Shown: positions 25,503 through 35,212, counted from the first letter of the stretch. The stretch is DNA of 64,000 nucleotides from Weissella coleopterorum (GCF_011304355.1 NZ_CP049888.1:62001-126000), one strand, 5' to 3'. A program made the numbers and translations. Notes: generated by a model from the letters alone, not told the origin.

Positions 25503-26498
25503 TTATACAAAGCCCATATCATGTGCAACAGATGTTTGTAGTAATTTCGTAATTTCATCAATATCATCGGTATAGGCTAAAACCCACATCAACTTGGCTA
25601 CAATTGCCTCGGTATTCATATCACCAGCAGTGATTCCACCAGCTTCCACGACACGCTGACCAACCTCATATAATGAAATGTCTTGTCCCTCTTCTAAAAT
25701 TTGTGTTGTAATCACCACAGGAATCCCCGCGTCCGTCAAACTTTGGATTCCTGGTAACAGATTACGACGTTCAAAAGGTAGGCCACCATTCCCAAAACTT
25801 TCAATAATCACCCCATGTGCATGGGTTTTTAGGTAATCAAAAATATCAACCGTCATCCCCGGAAATGCTTTTAACATAAATATATTAGTATCTAAAGCTA
25901 GTGTTCCAGTTTGTAAAGGCAACGTCTCTGGTTCCGGTTGGTATAATTGATTAACTTTGCCATGCATCATCCGAGCAACATAAGGATAATTGATCGATTC
26001 AAAAGCATCATAGCTTTGTGTCTTAGTCTTAACCGCCCGAGTTCCCACCATTGCTAACCCATTAAAGACAATAAAGACCCCTTTTAACTTAGTATCGTTG
26101 ATAAATAATAACGCATCTTGCAAATTTGATTCAGCATCCGTATATTGCATTCCTAACGGAATTTGCGAACCAGTTAATACCACTGGCTTATTAAAACCAT
26201 ACAATAAATAAGATAGCGCAGATGCTGTATAGGCCATTGTATCCGTCCCATGTGTAATAATAAAGCCATCATATTTTTCAGCTTGCTCTTGAATGGACTG
26301 GGCTATTAATAACCAATCTTCTGGCTGCATATTCGTTGAATCCTTTGCCATTAAATCTAAAACGGCCAATTCAACCTCCGGTCCGGGTTGGAAAAAGGCA
26401 ATTAACTCATCAGCCGCCATGTTGGGGGCCAAGCCTTTTTCTGTGGCCGCTGAAGCAATCGTACCACCTGTTGTAATTACCAAATATTTTTTATTCAT
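25503..26498 (-). CDS. ansA: L-asparaginase (type I-like)
   Basis: This 331-aa enzyme should hydrolyse asparagine to aspartate and ammonia. Both active-site signatures are present: TTGGTIAS with the first nucleophilic Thr (about residues 9-16), and HGTDTM with the second Thr and Asp (about 83-88). No signal peptide is seen, so it is cytoplasmic. The ATG overlaps the last eight bases of pgpA, giving a two-gene operon that pairs amino-acid catabolism with phospholipid synthesis. This pairing probably reflects co-transcription rather than a shared pathway. Confidence 0.93.
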   Translation of the reverse strand: MNKKYLVITTGGTIASAATEKGLAPNMAADELIAFFQPGPEVELAVLDLMAKDSTNMQPEDWLLIAQSIQEQAEKYDGFIITHGTDTMAYTASALSYLLYGFNKPVVLTGSQIPLGMQYTDAESNLQDALLFINDTKLKGVFIVFNGLAMVGTRAVKTKTQSYDAFESINYPYVARMMHGKVNQLYQPEPETLPLQTGTLALDTNIFMLKAFPGMTVDIFDYLKTHAHGVIIESFGNGGLPFERRNLLPGIQSLTDAGIPVVITTQILEEGQDISLYEVGQRVVEAGGITAGDMNTEAIVAKLMWVLAYTDDIDEITKLLQTSVAHDMGFV

Positions 26499-26976
26499 GT
26501 GCTATTCTTGCCTCCGCTGCTGCAGCCACTGCCGCTACCAAATCATCAATAAACGTATTGACCCGACCACCCTTTTTTTGAATATCATTCAATTTACCAA
26601 TCACACCGGGTTTGGTGCGATCCAAAAAGCCAAAATTAGTCCATGAAATCGTACCATAGACCCCTAAAATCGCCATCACCATATTTTCATCTGTTCCATA
26701 AGTTTGGTGATCAGTTTTAATTCTGGTGGCCAATGGTTCTGGTAAAGCATCAGCCTCAGCTAAGTCATCCAAGGCAATCCCCGTCATTACTGCATCTTGG
26801 ACTTCCGTCTTATGTAAAACATGTTGCACACTATCCAAGGCTTCATCCATTGATAAATTTGGCATATAGTCAATTTGACCTGCCTGCACTAACTCTGCAA
26901 TATCGTGCAAGGTCACACCATGTGTCTTAAATAAGCCAAGCACTACTTGATAGGTATCATTCTCAACTAAATTCAT
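26491..26976 (-). CDS. pgpA: phosphatidylglycerophosphatase A family protein
   Basis: The 161-aa protein matches the YutG/PgpA family of low-GC Gram-positives: an N-terminal helical extension followed by the core motif around TDENMVMAILGVYGTI, and a C-terminal F-I-D-D metal-binding-like segment. PgpA dephosphorylates phosphatidylglycerol phosphate. The version here lacks the membrane helices of the E. coli enzyme, as is usual for the YutG-type. A GGAGC ribosome binding site precedes the ATG. The gene overlaps ansA by eight bases. Confidence 0.82.
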   Translation of the reverse strand: MNLVENDTYQVVLGLFKTHGVTLHDIAELVQAGQIDYMPNLSMDEALDSVQHVLHKTEVQDAVMTGIALDDLAEADALPEPLATRIKTDHQTYGTDENMVMAILGVYGTISWTNFGFLDRTKPGVIGKLNDIQKKGGRVNTFIDDLVAAVAAAAEARIAHE

Positions 26977-27188
26977 CTTTCCAGCTCCTTAGTTCTTTTA
27001 ATTTTCAGTCCTTCATTTTAATTTAATAAAATCATTCAGTACATCTATTTTACCATTGAACCAAAATTAAACACTAATGCTTCCACGATTGAATTACTTC
27101 GATAATTAGCTAGAATTAATTATAATTAGATCAAACTAAAACATCCATCACATTAGCATCCTGAAATTATAATCATTGCATTATACAA

Positions 27189-27226
27189 AAAAGGATCCGA
27201 GATAAATAATATCTCGGATCTTAATT
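27189..27226. terminator. bidirectional terminator after the aquaporin gene
   Basis: A GC-richer stem (GGATCCGAGAT at 27193-27203 with ATCTCGGATC at 27211-27220) is flanked by T-rich DNA in both directions. On the minus strand it ends the aquaporin transcript 15 bases after the stop codon. Confidence 0.85.
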
Positions 27227-27239
27227 TTTTATCGTTTAA

Positions 27240-27932
27240 TTAGTTTTCAGTCTTTAACAAGTACTTAGCAACCACAGCAGCCAATGCTCCACCAGCCAAT
27301 GGGCCAATGATATAAGCTGCCATGTTAGTCAAGGCTGAAGCGCTTCCCATGAAGGCCAAAACCACAGCAGGTGCCAATGAACGGGCTGGGTTTAATCCTG
27401 CTCCGGTCAAGCCAACACCCAATACAATCAAACCAGTCAAAGTCAATCCAATTGCGATAGGCGCAAATTGTTGTCCCAATTCATTCTTAGGTGCAGTGAT
27501 AGCCATAATTGCCAAAACAAAGATAAATGTCAAAATAAATTCGATCCAAGTTGCACCAAAAATGGTAATTGGTGATTGGAAATTAGTAGCACCCAAACCT
27601 GTCATAACCATTTGACTCTTAGTGGCACTCAAAGCTGACATCAATGAAACGACGATCCCTGAACCAACGAAAGCTCCTAGAATTTGCGCTACAATGTAAC
27701 CAAGAAAATCACGCCAAGTAATTCGCTTATTAATTGCCATCCCCAAAGAAATTGCAGGATTAAAGTGCGCCCCTGAAATGGCTCCAAAGGCATAAGCACC
27801 AACGATTACGGCAAAACCAAATGCTAAGGCAATTGGCATTGGTCCAAATGAAGTTCCCCCAAAGATAACACTACCTGTACCAAAAACAACCAGAATCATT
27901 GTTCCAACGAATTCTGCAATATATTTACGCAT
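27240..27932 (-). CDS. aquaporin (AqpZ-like MIP-family channel)
   Basis: The 230-aa protein has six membrane helices and both half-helix signatures: NPA in SGAHFNPAIS (first half) and NPA in GAGLNPARSLAPA (second half). The second motif is followed by Ser rather than the Asp typical of GlpF glycerol channels, favouring a water-selective AqpZ-like pore. Substrate preference in lactic acid bacteria is not reliably predicted by this alone. It is monocistronic with its own terminator. A GGAG site precedes the ATG. Confidence 0.88.
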   Translation of the reverse strand: MRKYIAEFVGTMILVVFGTGSVIFGGTSFGPMPIALAFGFAVIVGAYAFGAISGAHFNPAISLGMAINKRITWRDFLGYIVAQILGAFVGSGIVVSLMSALSATKSQMVMTGLGATNFQSPITIFGATWIEFILTFIFVLAIMAITAPKNELGQQFAPIAIGLTLTGLIVLGVGLTGAGLNPARSLAPAVVLAFMGSASALTNMAAYIIGPLAGGALAAVVAKYLLKTEN

Positions 27933-28067
27933 AAAAAATTCTCCTTTAATTAATAAAAATCAAAATATAATAGCCATTGAAAAACATATTATAGCATACA
28001 CCTTAAATTTAACTTGGAACATCGAACTTTATATAAATTTAATTTATCAAAATAAAATTTATTATTT

Positions 28068-28409
28068 TTATCTTCCAATTAATTTTCCTGCCGCCTCATC
28101 TAAATTAAACCACATGGCATCTGCATTAGCTTTAAATTGAGCAACCCAACTCAATTGCTTTTCCGCTGGTTGAATCAAACCAATCTGTTCCTCCCCAAAT
28201 CCAATGACATCCAATCCAGTATAATCTGGATTCCAATGCACTGTATAATAATGGCCTGACATTCTTTCATCTAATAACGATTGAAAACCATTCTTAATGG
28301 ATTCTTTAATCACATCTTCTTCATCAACTTGAAACCCAGTCTGCTGCATCATCATTACTTGAGTTTGAACTTCTTCCATTGTTTCTGGAATTTTATTAAT
28401 ATTATCCAT
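28068..28409 (-). CDS. unknown soluble protein
   Basis: The 113-aa protein has a helical first third with a run of Met and Gln, and a likely alpha/beta remainder with several Trp residues. It has no signal peptide, membrane helix or recognisable motif. The ATG follows GAGGG by six bases, an excellent site, so the gene is probably real. It is divergent from nnrE, with a 137-base intergenic region, and is not obviously in an operon. I do not recognise its family. Confidence 0.6.
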   Translation of the reverse strand: MDNINKIPETMEEVQTQVMMMQQTGFQVDEEDVIKESIKNGFQSLLDERMSGHYYTVHWNPDYTGLDVIGFGEEQIGLIQPAEKQLSWVAQFKANADAMWFNLDEAAGKLIGR

Positions 28410-28546
28410 CTCATACCCTCTTTCAATATAAATAAATATAACATTATTAAATCAAAATCCCTTGATTAAACTCATATCATTACTAATTTTAACAAAATTC
28501 TAATGTATAATGATACTTAATATCTTAAATCTAAAAGGAGATCAAC

Positions 28547-29209
28547 ATGACAGATGCAGTTACAGCGCATGAAATGCAACAATATGATCAATATACTATT
28601 AATGAGATTGGTGTACCTTCCCTCGTTTTAATGGAACGGGCCGCTCTGGCTGGAATTGAGGTTCTCGGAGCTGGACAATTTGACTTATCACAGGTTTTAG
28701 TCATTGCCGGTTTAGGTAATAATGGTGGTGACGGAGTCGCGATGGCACGCCTACTAATGCAAAAAGGCGTATCAGTAGATCTTCTTTTTGTTGGTGACGA
28801 AAATCGAGCCGCTCACAATAATACCATCCAATTGAAGATTGCTAAAAAATATGGATTAACCCCTGTTAATCGAGTCAAAGATTTCCGCCAATATACTGTG
28901 ATTGTAGATGCCTTGTTTGGAATCGGTCTGTCAAAACCTGTCCCAGTCAAGTTAGGTGAAATGATTAAACGTGTTAACGCTGCCAATATTCCAGTCATTT
29001 CAATCGATGTTCCTTCAGGATTGAACGCGACAACTGGCGAAATCATGGGATCAGCAATTCGGGCCGCTGCTACGGTGACTTTTGCCTATCCCAAAACTGG
29101 TTTGCTCCAAGGAGAAGGTATCAAGCGCTCTGGCTCAATTTTTGTTAAAGACATTGGGATTTATTCACCAGCCGAACTACACCAATTTAATCCTGAAATC
29201 GAGGAATAA
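28547..29209 (+). CDS. nnrE: NAD(P)H-hydrate epimerase
   Basis: The 220-aa protein is a YjeF_N-domain enzyme that interconverts the R and S forms of damaged, hydrated NAD(P)H so that a dehydratase can repair it. Seen in the sequence are the N-terminal E-M-x-x-x-D-x-x-T motif, the nucleotide-binding G-x-G-N-N-G-G-D-G (GLGNNGGDG) loop, and the conserved D-A-L-F-G-I-G-L and D-V-P-S-G segments. The dehydratase domain is not fused and not nearby. An AAAAGGAG site precedes the ATG. The next gene starts five bases after its stop. Confidence 0.93.
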   Translation: MTDAVTAHEMQQYDQYTINEIGVPSLVLMERAALAGIEVLGAGQFDLSQVLVIAGLGNNGGDGVAMARLLMQKGVSVDLLFVGDENRAAHNNTIQLKIAKKYGLTPVNRVKDFRQYTVIVDALFGIGLSKPVPVKLGEMIKRVNAANIPVISIDVPSGLNATTGEIMGSAIRAAATVTFAYPKTGLLQGEGIKRSGSIFVKDIGIYSPAELHQFNPEIEE

Positions 29210-29214
29210 TAACT

Positions 29215-31086
29215 ATGCATATTACTTTAATCGGAGCCGGGCCGCGTAATTTGGCCCTCCTTCCTCGGCTAATTGCTCATGCAAATCAAACTAACCAATT
29301 GACCAAGATCCACATCATTGATCCTCTGGGGATTGGTGGCCGAGTGTGGCGCGTTGAACAAGATCCCAACTTTCTCATGAATACTGTTACTTCTCAGCTC
29401 ACCCTTTTTACTGATGATTCCATCCAGACATACGCCCCAATCATCACTGGACCCAATTTTTACCAATGGGCTAAACAATATGGAATTGCCTACATTCAAA
29501 AAAATGATTTTGTGAATGCCAACGCTTTTTTGGATGAAATTGCCAAAATAAATCCTAATCGTTTTAGTTCTCGGGCTCTATTTGGAGTTTACTCTAAGTG
29601 GTTCTTTGATCAATTATTAATTGATCTACCGCAAAACATTCAAATTAAATTAACCCAACAAACAGCTACTGAAATTCATCAACTAGCTTCAAAGCAATTT
29701 AGTATCACCCTCCAAAATAATCTAATTTTTAATACAGATGAAGTAGTGATGGCGCTGGGACATGTTGATCAATCACTTTCACCAGAAGAAGAAAATCTTA
29801 ACACCTATGCGCAGCAAAACCTTTTAACCTACGTTCCGGCTGGACATCCTGCTGAAGCAGATCTTCAACAAATTAAAGCAAACGAACCTGTGATTTTAAG
29901 GGGTCTGGGGCTTAGTTTCTTTGATTACATTGCTAAACTTACCATAGGTCGAGGTGGTAAATTTAGCCGAAACCAAAATGCTGAGTTAGTCTATCAACCA
30001 TCAGGACAGGAACCTCAACTAATTGCTGGATCAAGACATGGAATTCCATTACATGCTCGCGGAACCAACCAAAAAGTTAGCAAAGATGGATACCGCCCTC
30101 GCTTCTTCATTCCAGCAGCTTTAGATCACTTTGCGGAAACACATCAAGGTGAAGTTACTTTTGATTTCTTCATGAACCTCATCAAAAAAGAGATTAGCTT
30201 TAAACATTATCTCAATGTGATTAGTGATCTAGCTGTAACATGGCCATTTAATGCTAAAGCATTTTTAGATGCACTAAGTGATTCTGATGAAATTGATGTA
30301 ACCGCCCGCCAATGGGGGCTACCTGATGATTTAATTATGAATTGGGATCTGATTTTAAATCCATTTGCAAAAGCCAGCGCAAGTAACTATCAAGAGACTT
30401 TTATCTCATACTTAAAATGGGATATCAGTGATGCCCGCCAGGGTAATGTTGATGCGCCGTATGCGGGTGCCTTCGACATTTTAAGAGACATCCGAAGTGT
30501 TATTCGTCATTATGTTCTAGCAAATTATTTAAATGAACAAGAATACCCCAATTTTTTACGTGAATTTAACCCCTTTAATAACATTATTTCCGTGGGGCCA
30601 CCTGTATTAAGAGTTGAACAGATGCAGGCTTTAATGCGGGCTGGAATCCTAACGATTACAGGACCACAAATCAAAATCGAAGCTACGGACCAGCAATTTA
30701 TCGCGAATGATATTTTTGGCAAGCGATACCCTGCTAAGCAACTGGTTGAGGCTCGTTTGCATGGTATTAACATGAACACGAGCACCAATCCACTCATTCA
30801 AAATTTAGTTGCAGATAAATTAATTAGCACTAAAAAGTATCAAGAAGCGAACGGAACTTTTTTTGAAGTCGGTGGAGCCGTCATTAACCGCGTAACAATG
30901 AATCTGGTCGACTCTGAACAGCATGACGTCCACGGTTTACGCTTGTGGGGGGTCCCAACTGAAGGTTGGTCATGGTTCACAACTTTCTCCCCCGACCCGA
31001 TGTTCATGACAAAATTTTGCAGGATGCTGAAAATATTGCCAATAATATTTTTGCCAGAAGGTCATTTTAAACTCACTCTATCTTAA
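29215..31086 (+). CDS. FAD/NAD(P)-binding protein with frameshifted C-terminus
   Basis: The 623-aa protein starts with a Rossmann-type dinucleotide-binding motif (ITLIGAGPRNLALLPRL) and belongs to the FAD-NAD(P)-binding family often annotated as hydroxyacylglutathione-hydrolase-like or FAD-binding proteins of unknown substrate. Seen near the end is WGVPTEGWSWFTTFSP. After the C5 run at 30989-30993 the reading leaves a plausible frame. One added C would give R-P-D-V-H-D-K-I-L-Q-D-A-E-N-I-A-N-N-I-F-A-R and a stop at 31068-31070. As annotated, the last 31 residues are probably wrong frame. It is co-transcribed with nnrE. Confidence 0.8.
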   Translation: MHITLIGAGPRNLALLPRLIAHANQTNQLTKIHIIDPLGIGGRVWRVEQDPNFLMNTVTSQLTLFTDDSIQTYAPIITGPNFYQWAKQYGIAYIQKNDFVNANAFLDEIAKINPNRFSSRALFGVYSKWFFDQLLIDLPQNIQIKLTQQTATEIHQLASKQFSITLQNNLIFNTDEVVMALGHVDQSLSPEEENLNTYAQQNLLTYVPAGHPAEADLQQIKANEPVILRGLGLSFFDYIAKLTIGRGGKFSRNQNAELVYQPSGQEPQLIAGSRHGIPLHARGTNQKVSKDGYRPRFFIPAALDHFAETHQGEVTFDFFMNLIKKEISFKHYLNVISDLAVTWPFNAKAFLDALSDSDEIDVTARQWGLPDDLIMNWDLILNPFAKASASNYQETFISYLKWDISDARQGNVDAPYAGAFDILRDIRSVIRHYVLANYLNEQEYPNFLREFNPFNNIISVGPPVLRVEQMQALMRAGILTITGPQIKIEATDQQFIANDIFGKRYPAKQLVEARLHGINMNTSTNPLIQNLVADKLISTKKYQEANGTFFEVGGAVINRVTMNLVDSEQHDVHGLRLWGVPTEGWSWFTTFSPDPMFMTKFCRMLKILPIIFLPEGHFKLTLS

Positions 31087-31121
31087 ATTATTATTAAAAA
31101 TCATATTAGATCGGAGCAAAT

Positions 31122-32360
31122 ATGGATACATTAACTTTAGAACGATATCTTAAAAAATATGCTGAACTCATCACTTCGATTGGAATCAACGTTCAATCCG
31201 GGCAAGAAGTAATCATTTATGCAGCAATTGATCAACAAAAACTAGCGCATTTCATCTTAGATGCTGCCTATCGACGTGGAGCGGCTAAAGTTCAAATTGA
31301 ATGGAATGACCAATATCTGACTCATGAACTCATTAAACATAGTTCAGTTGAACAACTAGCAATTATCCCAACGTCAACTACCATTCGAGCAAAAGAAATT
31401 GCTGATCACCATACATCACGAATTAGCATTATTTCTGAAGATCCAGATGCACTAGGCGATCTTAACCAAGATAGTGTTGCTGAATACTCAAAAGCATTAG
31501 CATACGCTAAAAAGCCAGTGATGGATGCCACAATGAATAATGATTTATCATGGGTAGTTGTAGCAGCTGCGAGCGCCAATTGGGCTCACAAAATTTTCCC
31601 AGACTTAGAAGTTGCAATGGCGTTAGATCAGTTATGGCAGCAAATTTTTGACTTTAACCGTATCACTCTCGATAATGACCCTATCATTGCGTGGCAACAC
31701 CATATTAAAAAATTGTCAGACAAGGCAGCTTGGTTGAACCAAGAAAATTTCAAAGCACTTCACTTCACTTCGAATCAAACAGATTTATTAGTTGGTTTGG
31801 CTCAAGATCATGTATGGGAAGGGGCTGATTCCTTTGATAAATCAGGAAACTACTTTACGGCTAACCTACCAACTGAGGAAGTATTTACTGCGCCTGATTA
31901 TCGTAATATTACAGGAACCGTTAAAGCGACAAAACCACTCTCCTATGGTGGCGTATTAATTAATGACATTGAATTAACCTTTGCTGATGGTCAAGTCACA
32001 AAAGCAACAGCTAGCTCGGGTTCAGATGTGTTGCAAAAATTAATTCGTGCCGATGAAGGAGCTCGCTCGCTTGGTGAGGTATCATTAGTTCCTAACCCTT
32101 CCCCCATCTCACAATCTGGAATCATTTTCTACAATACATTAATTGATGAAAATGCATCAAACCATCTTGCTTTAGGCGCAGCTTATCCATTTAACATTAA
32201 CAATGGGACGCAAATGTCAGATGAACAACGTCAACAAAAGGGTGAAAATCTCTCAATCATCCACGTTGACTTCATGATGGGTTCGGCTGATATGAATGTA
32301 TTGGGCGTCAAAGCGGATGGTTCACTAATTCCAATTTTTAAAAATGGCGACTGGGTATAA
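31122..32360 (+). CDS. pepS: M29-family aminopeptidase (PepS/AmpS-like)
   Basis: The 412-aa protein matches M29 metallo-aminopeptidases such as PepS of lactic acid bacteria, dimeric cytoplasmic enzymes that release N-terminal residues from peptides. Visible hallmarks are G-E-x-x-L-V-P-like (LGEVSLVPNPSP), the N-H-L-A-L-G-A-A-Y-P metal-binding segment, and the C-terminal H-V-D-F-M-M-G. A CGGAG site precedes the ATG. The gene follows the FAD-dependent protein by about 35 bases and may be in the same transcript; tRNA-Lys follows with its own promoter. Confidence 0.92.
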   Translation: MDTLTLERYLKKYAELITSIGINVQSGQEVIIYAAIDQQKLAHFILDAAYRRGAAKVQIEWNDQYLTHELIKHSSVEQLAIIPTSTTIRAKEIADHHTSRISIISEDPDALGDLNQDSVAEYSKALAYAKKPVMDATMNNDLSWVVVAAASANWAHKIFPDLEVAMALDQLWQQIFDFNRITLDNDPIIAWQHHIKKLSDKAAWLNQENFKALHFTSNQTDLLVGLAQDHVWEGADSFDKSGNYFTANLPTEEVFTAPDYRNITGTVKATKPLSYGGVLINDIELTFADGQVTKATASSGSDVLQKLIRADEGARSLGEVSLVPNPSPISQSGIIFYNTLIDENASNHLALGAAYPFNINNGTQMSDEQRQQKGENLSIIHVDFMMGSADMNVLGVKADGSLIPIFKNGDWV

Positions 32361-32379
32361 TTTGTTTTTAAATTAGTTC

Positions 32380-32408
32380 TTGCATTGTTTTTAATTTTTT
32401 GGTATGAT
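32380..32408 (+). promoter_or_regulatory. promoter of tRNA-Lys
   Basis: TTGCAT (32380-32385) and TATGAT (32403-32408) are separated by 17 bases, and lie about 36 bases upstream of the tRNA. Confidence 0.75.
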
Positions 32409-32443
32409 TATATCTGTTGTTGAGTTACCTCAATGAACAGAAT

Positions 32444-32516
32444 GGACAGCTAGCTCAGTTGGTAGAGCAACGGACTCTTAATCCGTAGGTCCAGGGTTCG
32501 AACCCCTGGCTGTCCA
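32444..32516 (+). tRNA. tRNA-Lys(CTT)
   Basis: A complete cloverleaf is visible: acceptor arms GGACAGC/GCTGTCC, D arm GCTC/GAGC, anticodon stem ACGGA/TCCGT with loop CTCTTAA (anticodon CTT, reading AAG), and T arm CAGGG/CCCTG with TTCGAAC. The discriminator base is A, and CCA is not encoded. Confidence 0.97.
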
Positions 32517-32524
32517 CTATATAA

Positions 32525-32556
32525 AAGCCATTTCTCAAAATGAAATGGTTTTTTTT
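32525..32556 (+). terminator. terminator of tRNA-Lys
   Basis: Arms GCCATTTC and GAAATGGT (32527-32534 and 32542-32549) are followed by a run of T, starting 10 bases after the tRNA. Confidence 0.9.
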
Positions 32557-32762
32557 ATGCACTTATCGCGGTGTTCACATAATTTTCACAATCAACCCAT
32601 TTGAATCATTTATAATTATTTAAAAACAATTCAACCCACTTTTAATAAGATTACAATTTATCAATCCTATTTTCTTTCCAAATAAATAAGGTAAGTTTTA
32701 GAATATCAATTTAATTTTAAATTGTTCCAGATAAATTTATTACTATTTTGGTGTGATTTATC

Positions 32763-32792
32763 TTGACAACAACTCTTAAAAATAGATATGAT
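32763..32792 (+). promoter_or_regulatory. promoter of the glucosaminidase gene
   Basis: TTGACA (32763-32768) and TATGAT (32787-32792) are spaced by 18 bases, ending about 37 bases before the start codon of the hydrolase gene. Confidence 0.72.
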
Positions 32793-32829
32793 TTAATAAT
32801 ATTAAGATTTCTTTAAGAAAGGTTATCCT

Positions 32830-34944
32830 ATGGAAGATTCAACGAGAAAGATTCTATTACAATCATTAGGGGTCACAGTGACAACACTTGGAACCTTTAG
32901 TGCTATCAATCAACAACAAACCGTTTCGGCTGACAATGTCCAAAACTTTATCAATCGAGTAACGCCTGGAGTTAAATCGGCTTCAAAGAGTTATAACACT
33001 TGGGGCTCAGTCATGATGGCTCAAGCAGCCTTAGAATCAGCATGGGGGCAATCAACTCTCTCCACCCAAGCTAATAACTATTTTGGTATTAAGGGAACCT
33101 ATAATGGTCAATCCGTAACAATGCGTACCGCGGAATATGATGAGAACGGTAATATCTATTACGTAGATGCCCAATTCAGAAAATATCCTTCCCCCACCGA
33201 ATCAATGAATGATAACGGAAATGTTATTCGTAATGGAACCTCATGGAATCACGCTTTTTATTCAGGTGCTTGGAAAGAAAATGCGAAATCATATCAAGCT
33301 GCAGCCAACGCTTTGACTGGTAAATACGCAACTGATCCCAATTATGGTTCAAAATTAATCAGCCTCATTCAATATAATAAATTTGATAAATTTGTAGACG
33401 ATGTTGCACCCGCCAAATATAAAGTCGGGCAAAAAGTCCAAATTAATAGTAATGCGACCAACGAAGCGAATGGTTATGATCTTAGAAATCATCAAAATTG
33501 GGTTGGAACGATTAAATCAGTTGAAAATTCGACGACATCTAATTCAAATCATGCTTATTATATTGATTATGGAGATGGTAATGTCAATATGCATGTTTTG
33601 GAACAGGATTTGAAGACTGCTCCGGCAGCTAAGTTTAAAGCCGGGCAAAAGGTTCAAGTTTCATATAATGCAGGTTCAGAAACTAACGGTTTCTCCTTGA
33701 AAGATAAACAAGGTTTAGTTGGAACAATTAAGTCGCTTAAAATTAAAAATCACAGTTATTCACACTACGAATATTGGATAACTTACAGTAATGGAACACG
33801 TAGTGAACACGTAGCTGAGCAAGACCTTTCGAGTCAAATTATAAACGCTAAGCCTAAGTATAACGTGGGACAGAAGATTCAAATTAGTAGTAATGCGACC
33901 AATGAAGCAAACGGATATGATTTAAGAAATCATCAAAATTGGATCGGAACGATTAAGTCTCGAGAAGCTAAAAAAGCCTCTGTATCTAATTTTGCGTATA
34001 GTGTTGATTACGGTGACGGTTCTCATAATGATCACGTCTTAGAACAAGATTTAAAGACTGCTCCGGCAGCTAAATTTAAGACGGGTCAAAAAGTTCAAAT
34101 TACAATGAATGCTGGGTCGGAAACCAACGGCTTTTCCTTAGTAGATAAACAGGGATTAGTAGGAACGATTAAGTCGGTTAAAATTAAAAATCATAGCTAT
34201 TCGCATTACGAATATTGGATAACATATAGTGACGGAACTCGTAGTGAACATGTGGCTGAGCAAGATCTTTCAAGCAAAATCATTAATTTGAAGGCTAAAT
34301 ATAGAGTTGGTCAGAGAGTTCAAGTCGGATTGAATGCCGAAAGTGAAACCAATGGTTTCTCATTATTTGATAAACGTGGCCTAGTCGGGACCGTTAAGTC
34401 TGTTAAAACTAAAAATCATAGCTATTCGCATTTTGAGTATTGGATTACGTATAGTGATGGAACACGTAGTGAACATGTGGCTGAACAAGACCTTTCAAAT
34501 AATATTGTCCCTATTAATCCGAAATATAAAGTAGGTCAAAAAGTTAAAATTGCCAATAACGCTGTAAATGAAACCAATGGCTTTAATTTGATGAATCATC
34601 GTGGTCAAATCGGAACTGTGAAATCATCTAAAATGAAAAATTATAGCTATTCGCGCTATGAATACTGGATTGTATATAGTGATGGAACACGTAGTGAACA
34701 TGTAGCTGAACAAGATTTAACAAACAATCTTTCTAAAAGCAGCCTAGCTATAACTGAAACCATTTCTAGTCAACAAACAACTAGTTCTAGTTCCTCTAAT
34801 ACTAATTCAGTGAAGAGCGAGAGCTCTAGTGTTTCAGATAAACCCAAAGTTAAAGATGAAACTATAGCTTCCACAACGACCAATTCAAACTTATCATCTG
34901 ATGTGACAAAAAAATCTAACATTATAGCTACAAATGGTGAATAG
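32830..34944 (+). CDS. secreted GH73 glucosaminidase with six SH3-like repeats
   Basis: Predicted peptidoglycan beta-N-acetylglucosaminidase. The 704-aa protein has a signal peptide (cleavage near VSADN), a GH73 domain (about 37-185) with catalytic candidate E69 (QAALESAWGQ), and the NNYFGIKG motif. Six repeats of about 78 residues follow (about 194-656), each starting K-Y/F-x-V/A-G-Q-K-V-Q and ending V-x-E-Q-D-L. They look like SH3-type wall-binding domains. The tail is Ser-rich without a sorting signal. The repeats are identical to those of the convergent amidase. A GAAAGG site precedes the ATG. Confidence 0.9.
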   Translation: MEDSTRKILLQSLGVTVTTLGTFSAINQQQTVSADNVQNFINRVTPGVKSASKSYNTWGSVMMAQAALESAWGQSTLSTQANNYFGIKGTYNGQSVTMRTAEYDENGNIYYVDAQFRKYPSPTESMNDNGNVIRNGTSWNHAFYSGAWKENAKSYQAAANALTGKYATDPNYGSKLISLIQYNKFDKFVDDVAPAKYKVGQKVQINSNATNEANGYDLRNHQNWVGTIKSVENSTTSNSNHAYYIDYGDGNVNMHVLEQDLKTAPAAKFKAGQKVQVSYNAGSETNGFSLKDKQGLVGTIKSLKIKNHSYSHYEYWITYSNGTRSEHVAEQDLSSQIINAKPKYNVGQKIQISSNATNEANGYDLRNHQNWIGTIKSREAKKASVSNFAYSVDYGDGSHNDHVLEQDLKTAPAAKFKTGQKVQITMNAGSETNGFSLVDKQGLVGTIKSVKIKNHSYSHYEYWITYSDGTRSEHVAEQDLSSKIINLKAKYRVGQRVQVGLNAESETNGFSLFDKRGLVGTVKSVKTKNHSYSHFEYWITYSDGTRSEHVAEQDLSNNIVPINPKYKVGQKVKIANNAVNETNGFNLMNHRGQIGTVKSSKMKNYSYSRYEYWIVYSDGTRSEHVAEQDLTNNLSKSSLAITETISSQQTTSSSSSNTNSVKSESSSVSDKPKVKDETIASTTTNSNLSSDVTKKSNIIATNGE
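33453..34830 (+). repeat. left arm of a 1,378-bp inverted repeat
   Basis: This segment encodes the SH3-like repeat region of the glucosaminidase, from within the first repeat to the Ser-rich tail. Its reverse complement recurs at 35357-36734 with the same length. Every section compared by eye was identical, as are the encoded proteins. The arms end abruptly: TGCGACC at the left and CTCTAGT at the right. Confidence 0.93.
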
Positions 34945-34981
34945 ATTCAGTCAAATTAGTTAATTTAATATTTTGTAACTA

Positions 34982-35024
34982 AACTCCATAAGTTAGATTA
35001 AATCTGACCCATGGGGTTTTTTTA
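34982..35024 (+). terminator. terminator of the glucosaminidase gene
   Basis: Arms AACTCCAT and ATGGGGTT (one G-U pair), with an inner TTAGATT/AATCTGA dyad, are followed by TTTTTTT. It lies in the unique spacer of the inverted repeat. Confidence 0.75.
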
Positions 35025-35164
35025 GGTTTGGAGTTAAATAATTAGAAATATCTAACGTAACGATATTGTTTTAGTACCACTAAAAAATAATATATATATA
35101 AAATAATATACGGAATATATTTTATGAACTAAAATATTGTTTTTAAAACAAAAATAGGCGTATA

Positions 35165-35212
35165 AAAAAAAGACGTATAAATTCTAGGTTAACACCGAAA
35201 TTCTTACGTCCA
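35165..35212 (-). terminator. terminator of the amidase gene
   Basis: Minus-strand arms beginning GACGTA and ending TACGTC (35205-35210 with 35172-35177), extended by an imperfect AATT stem, are followed by TTTTTTTT. It also lies in the spacer. Confidence 0.78.
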
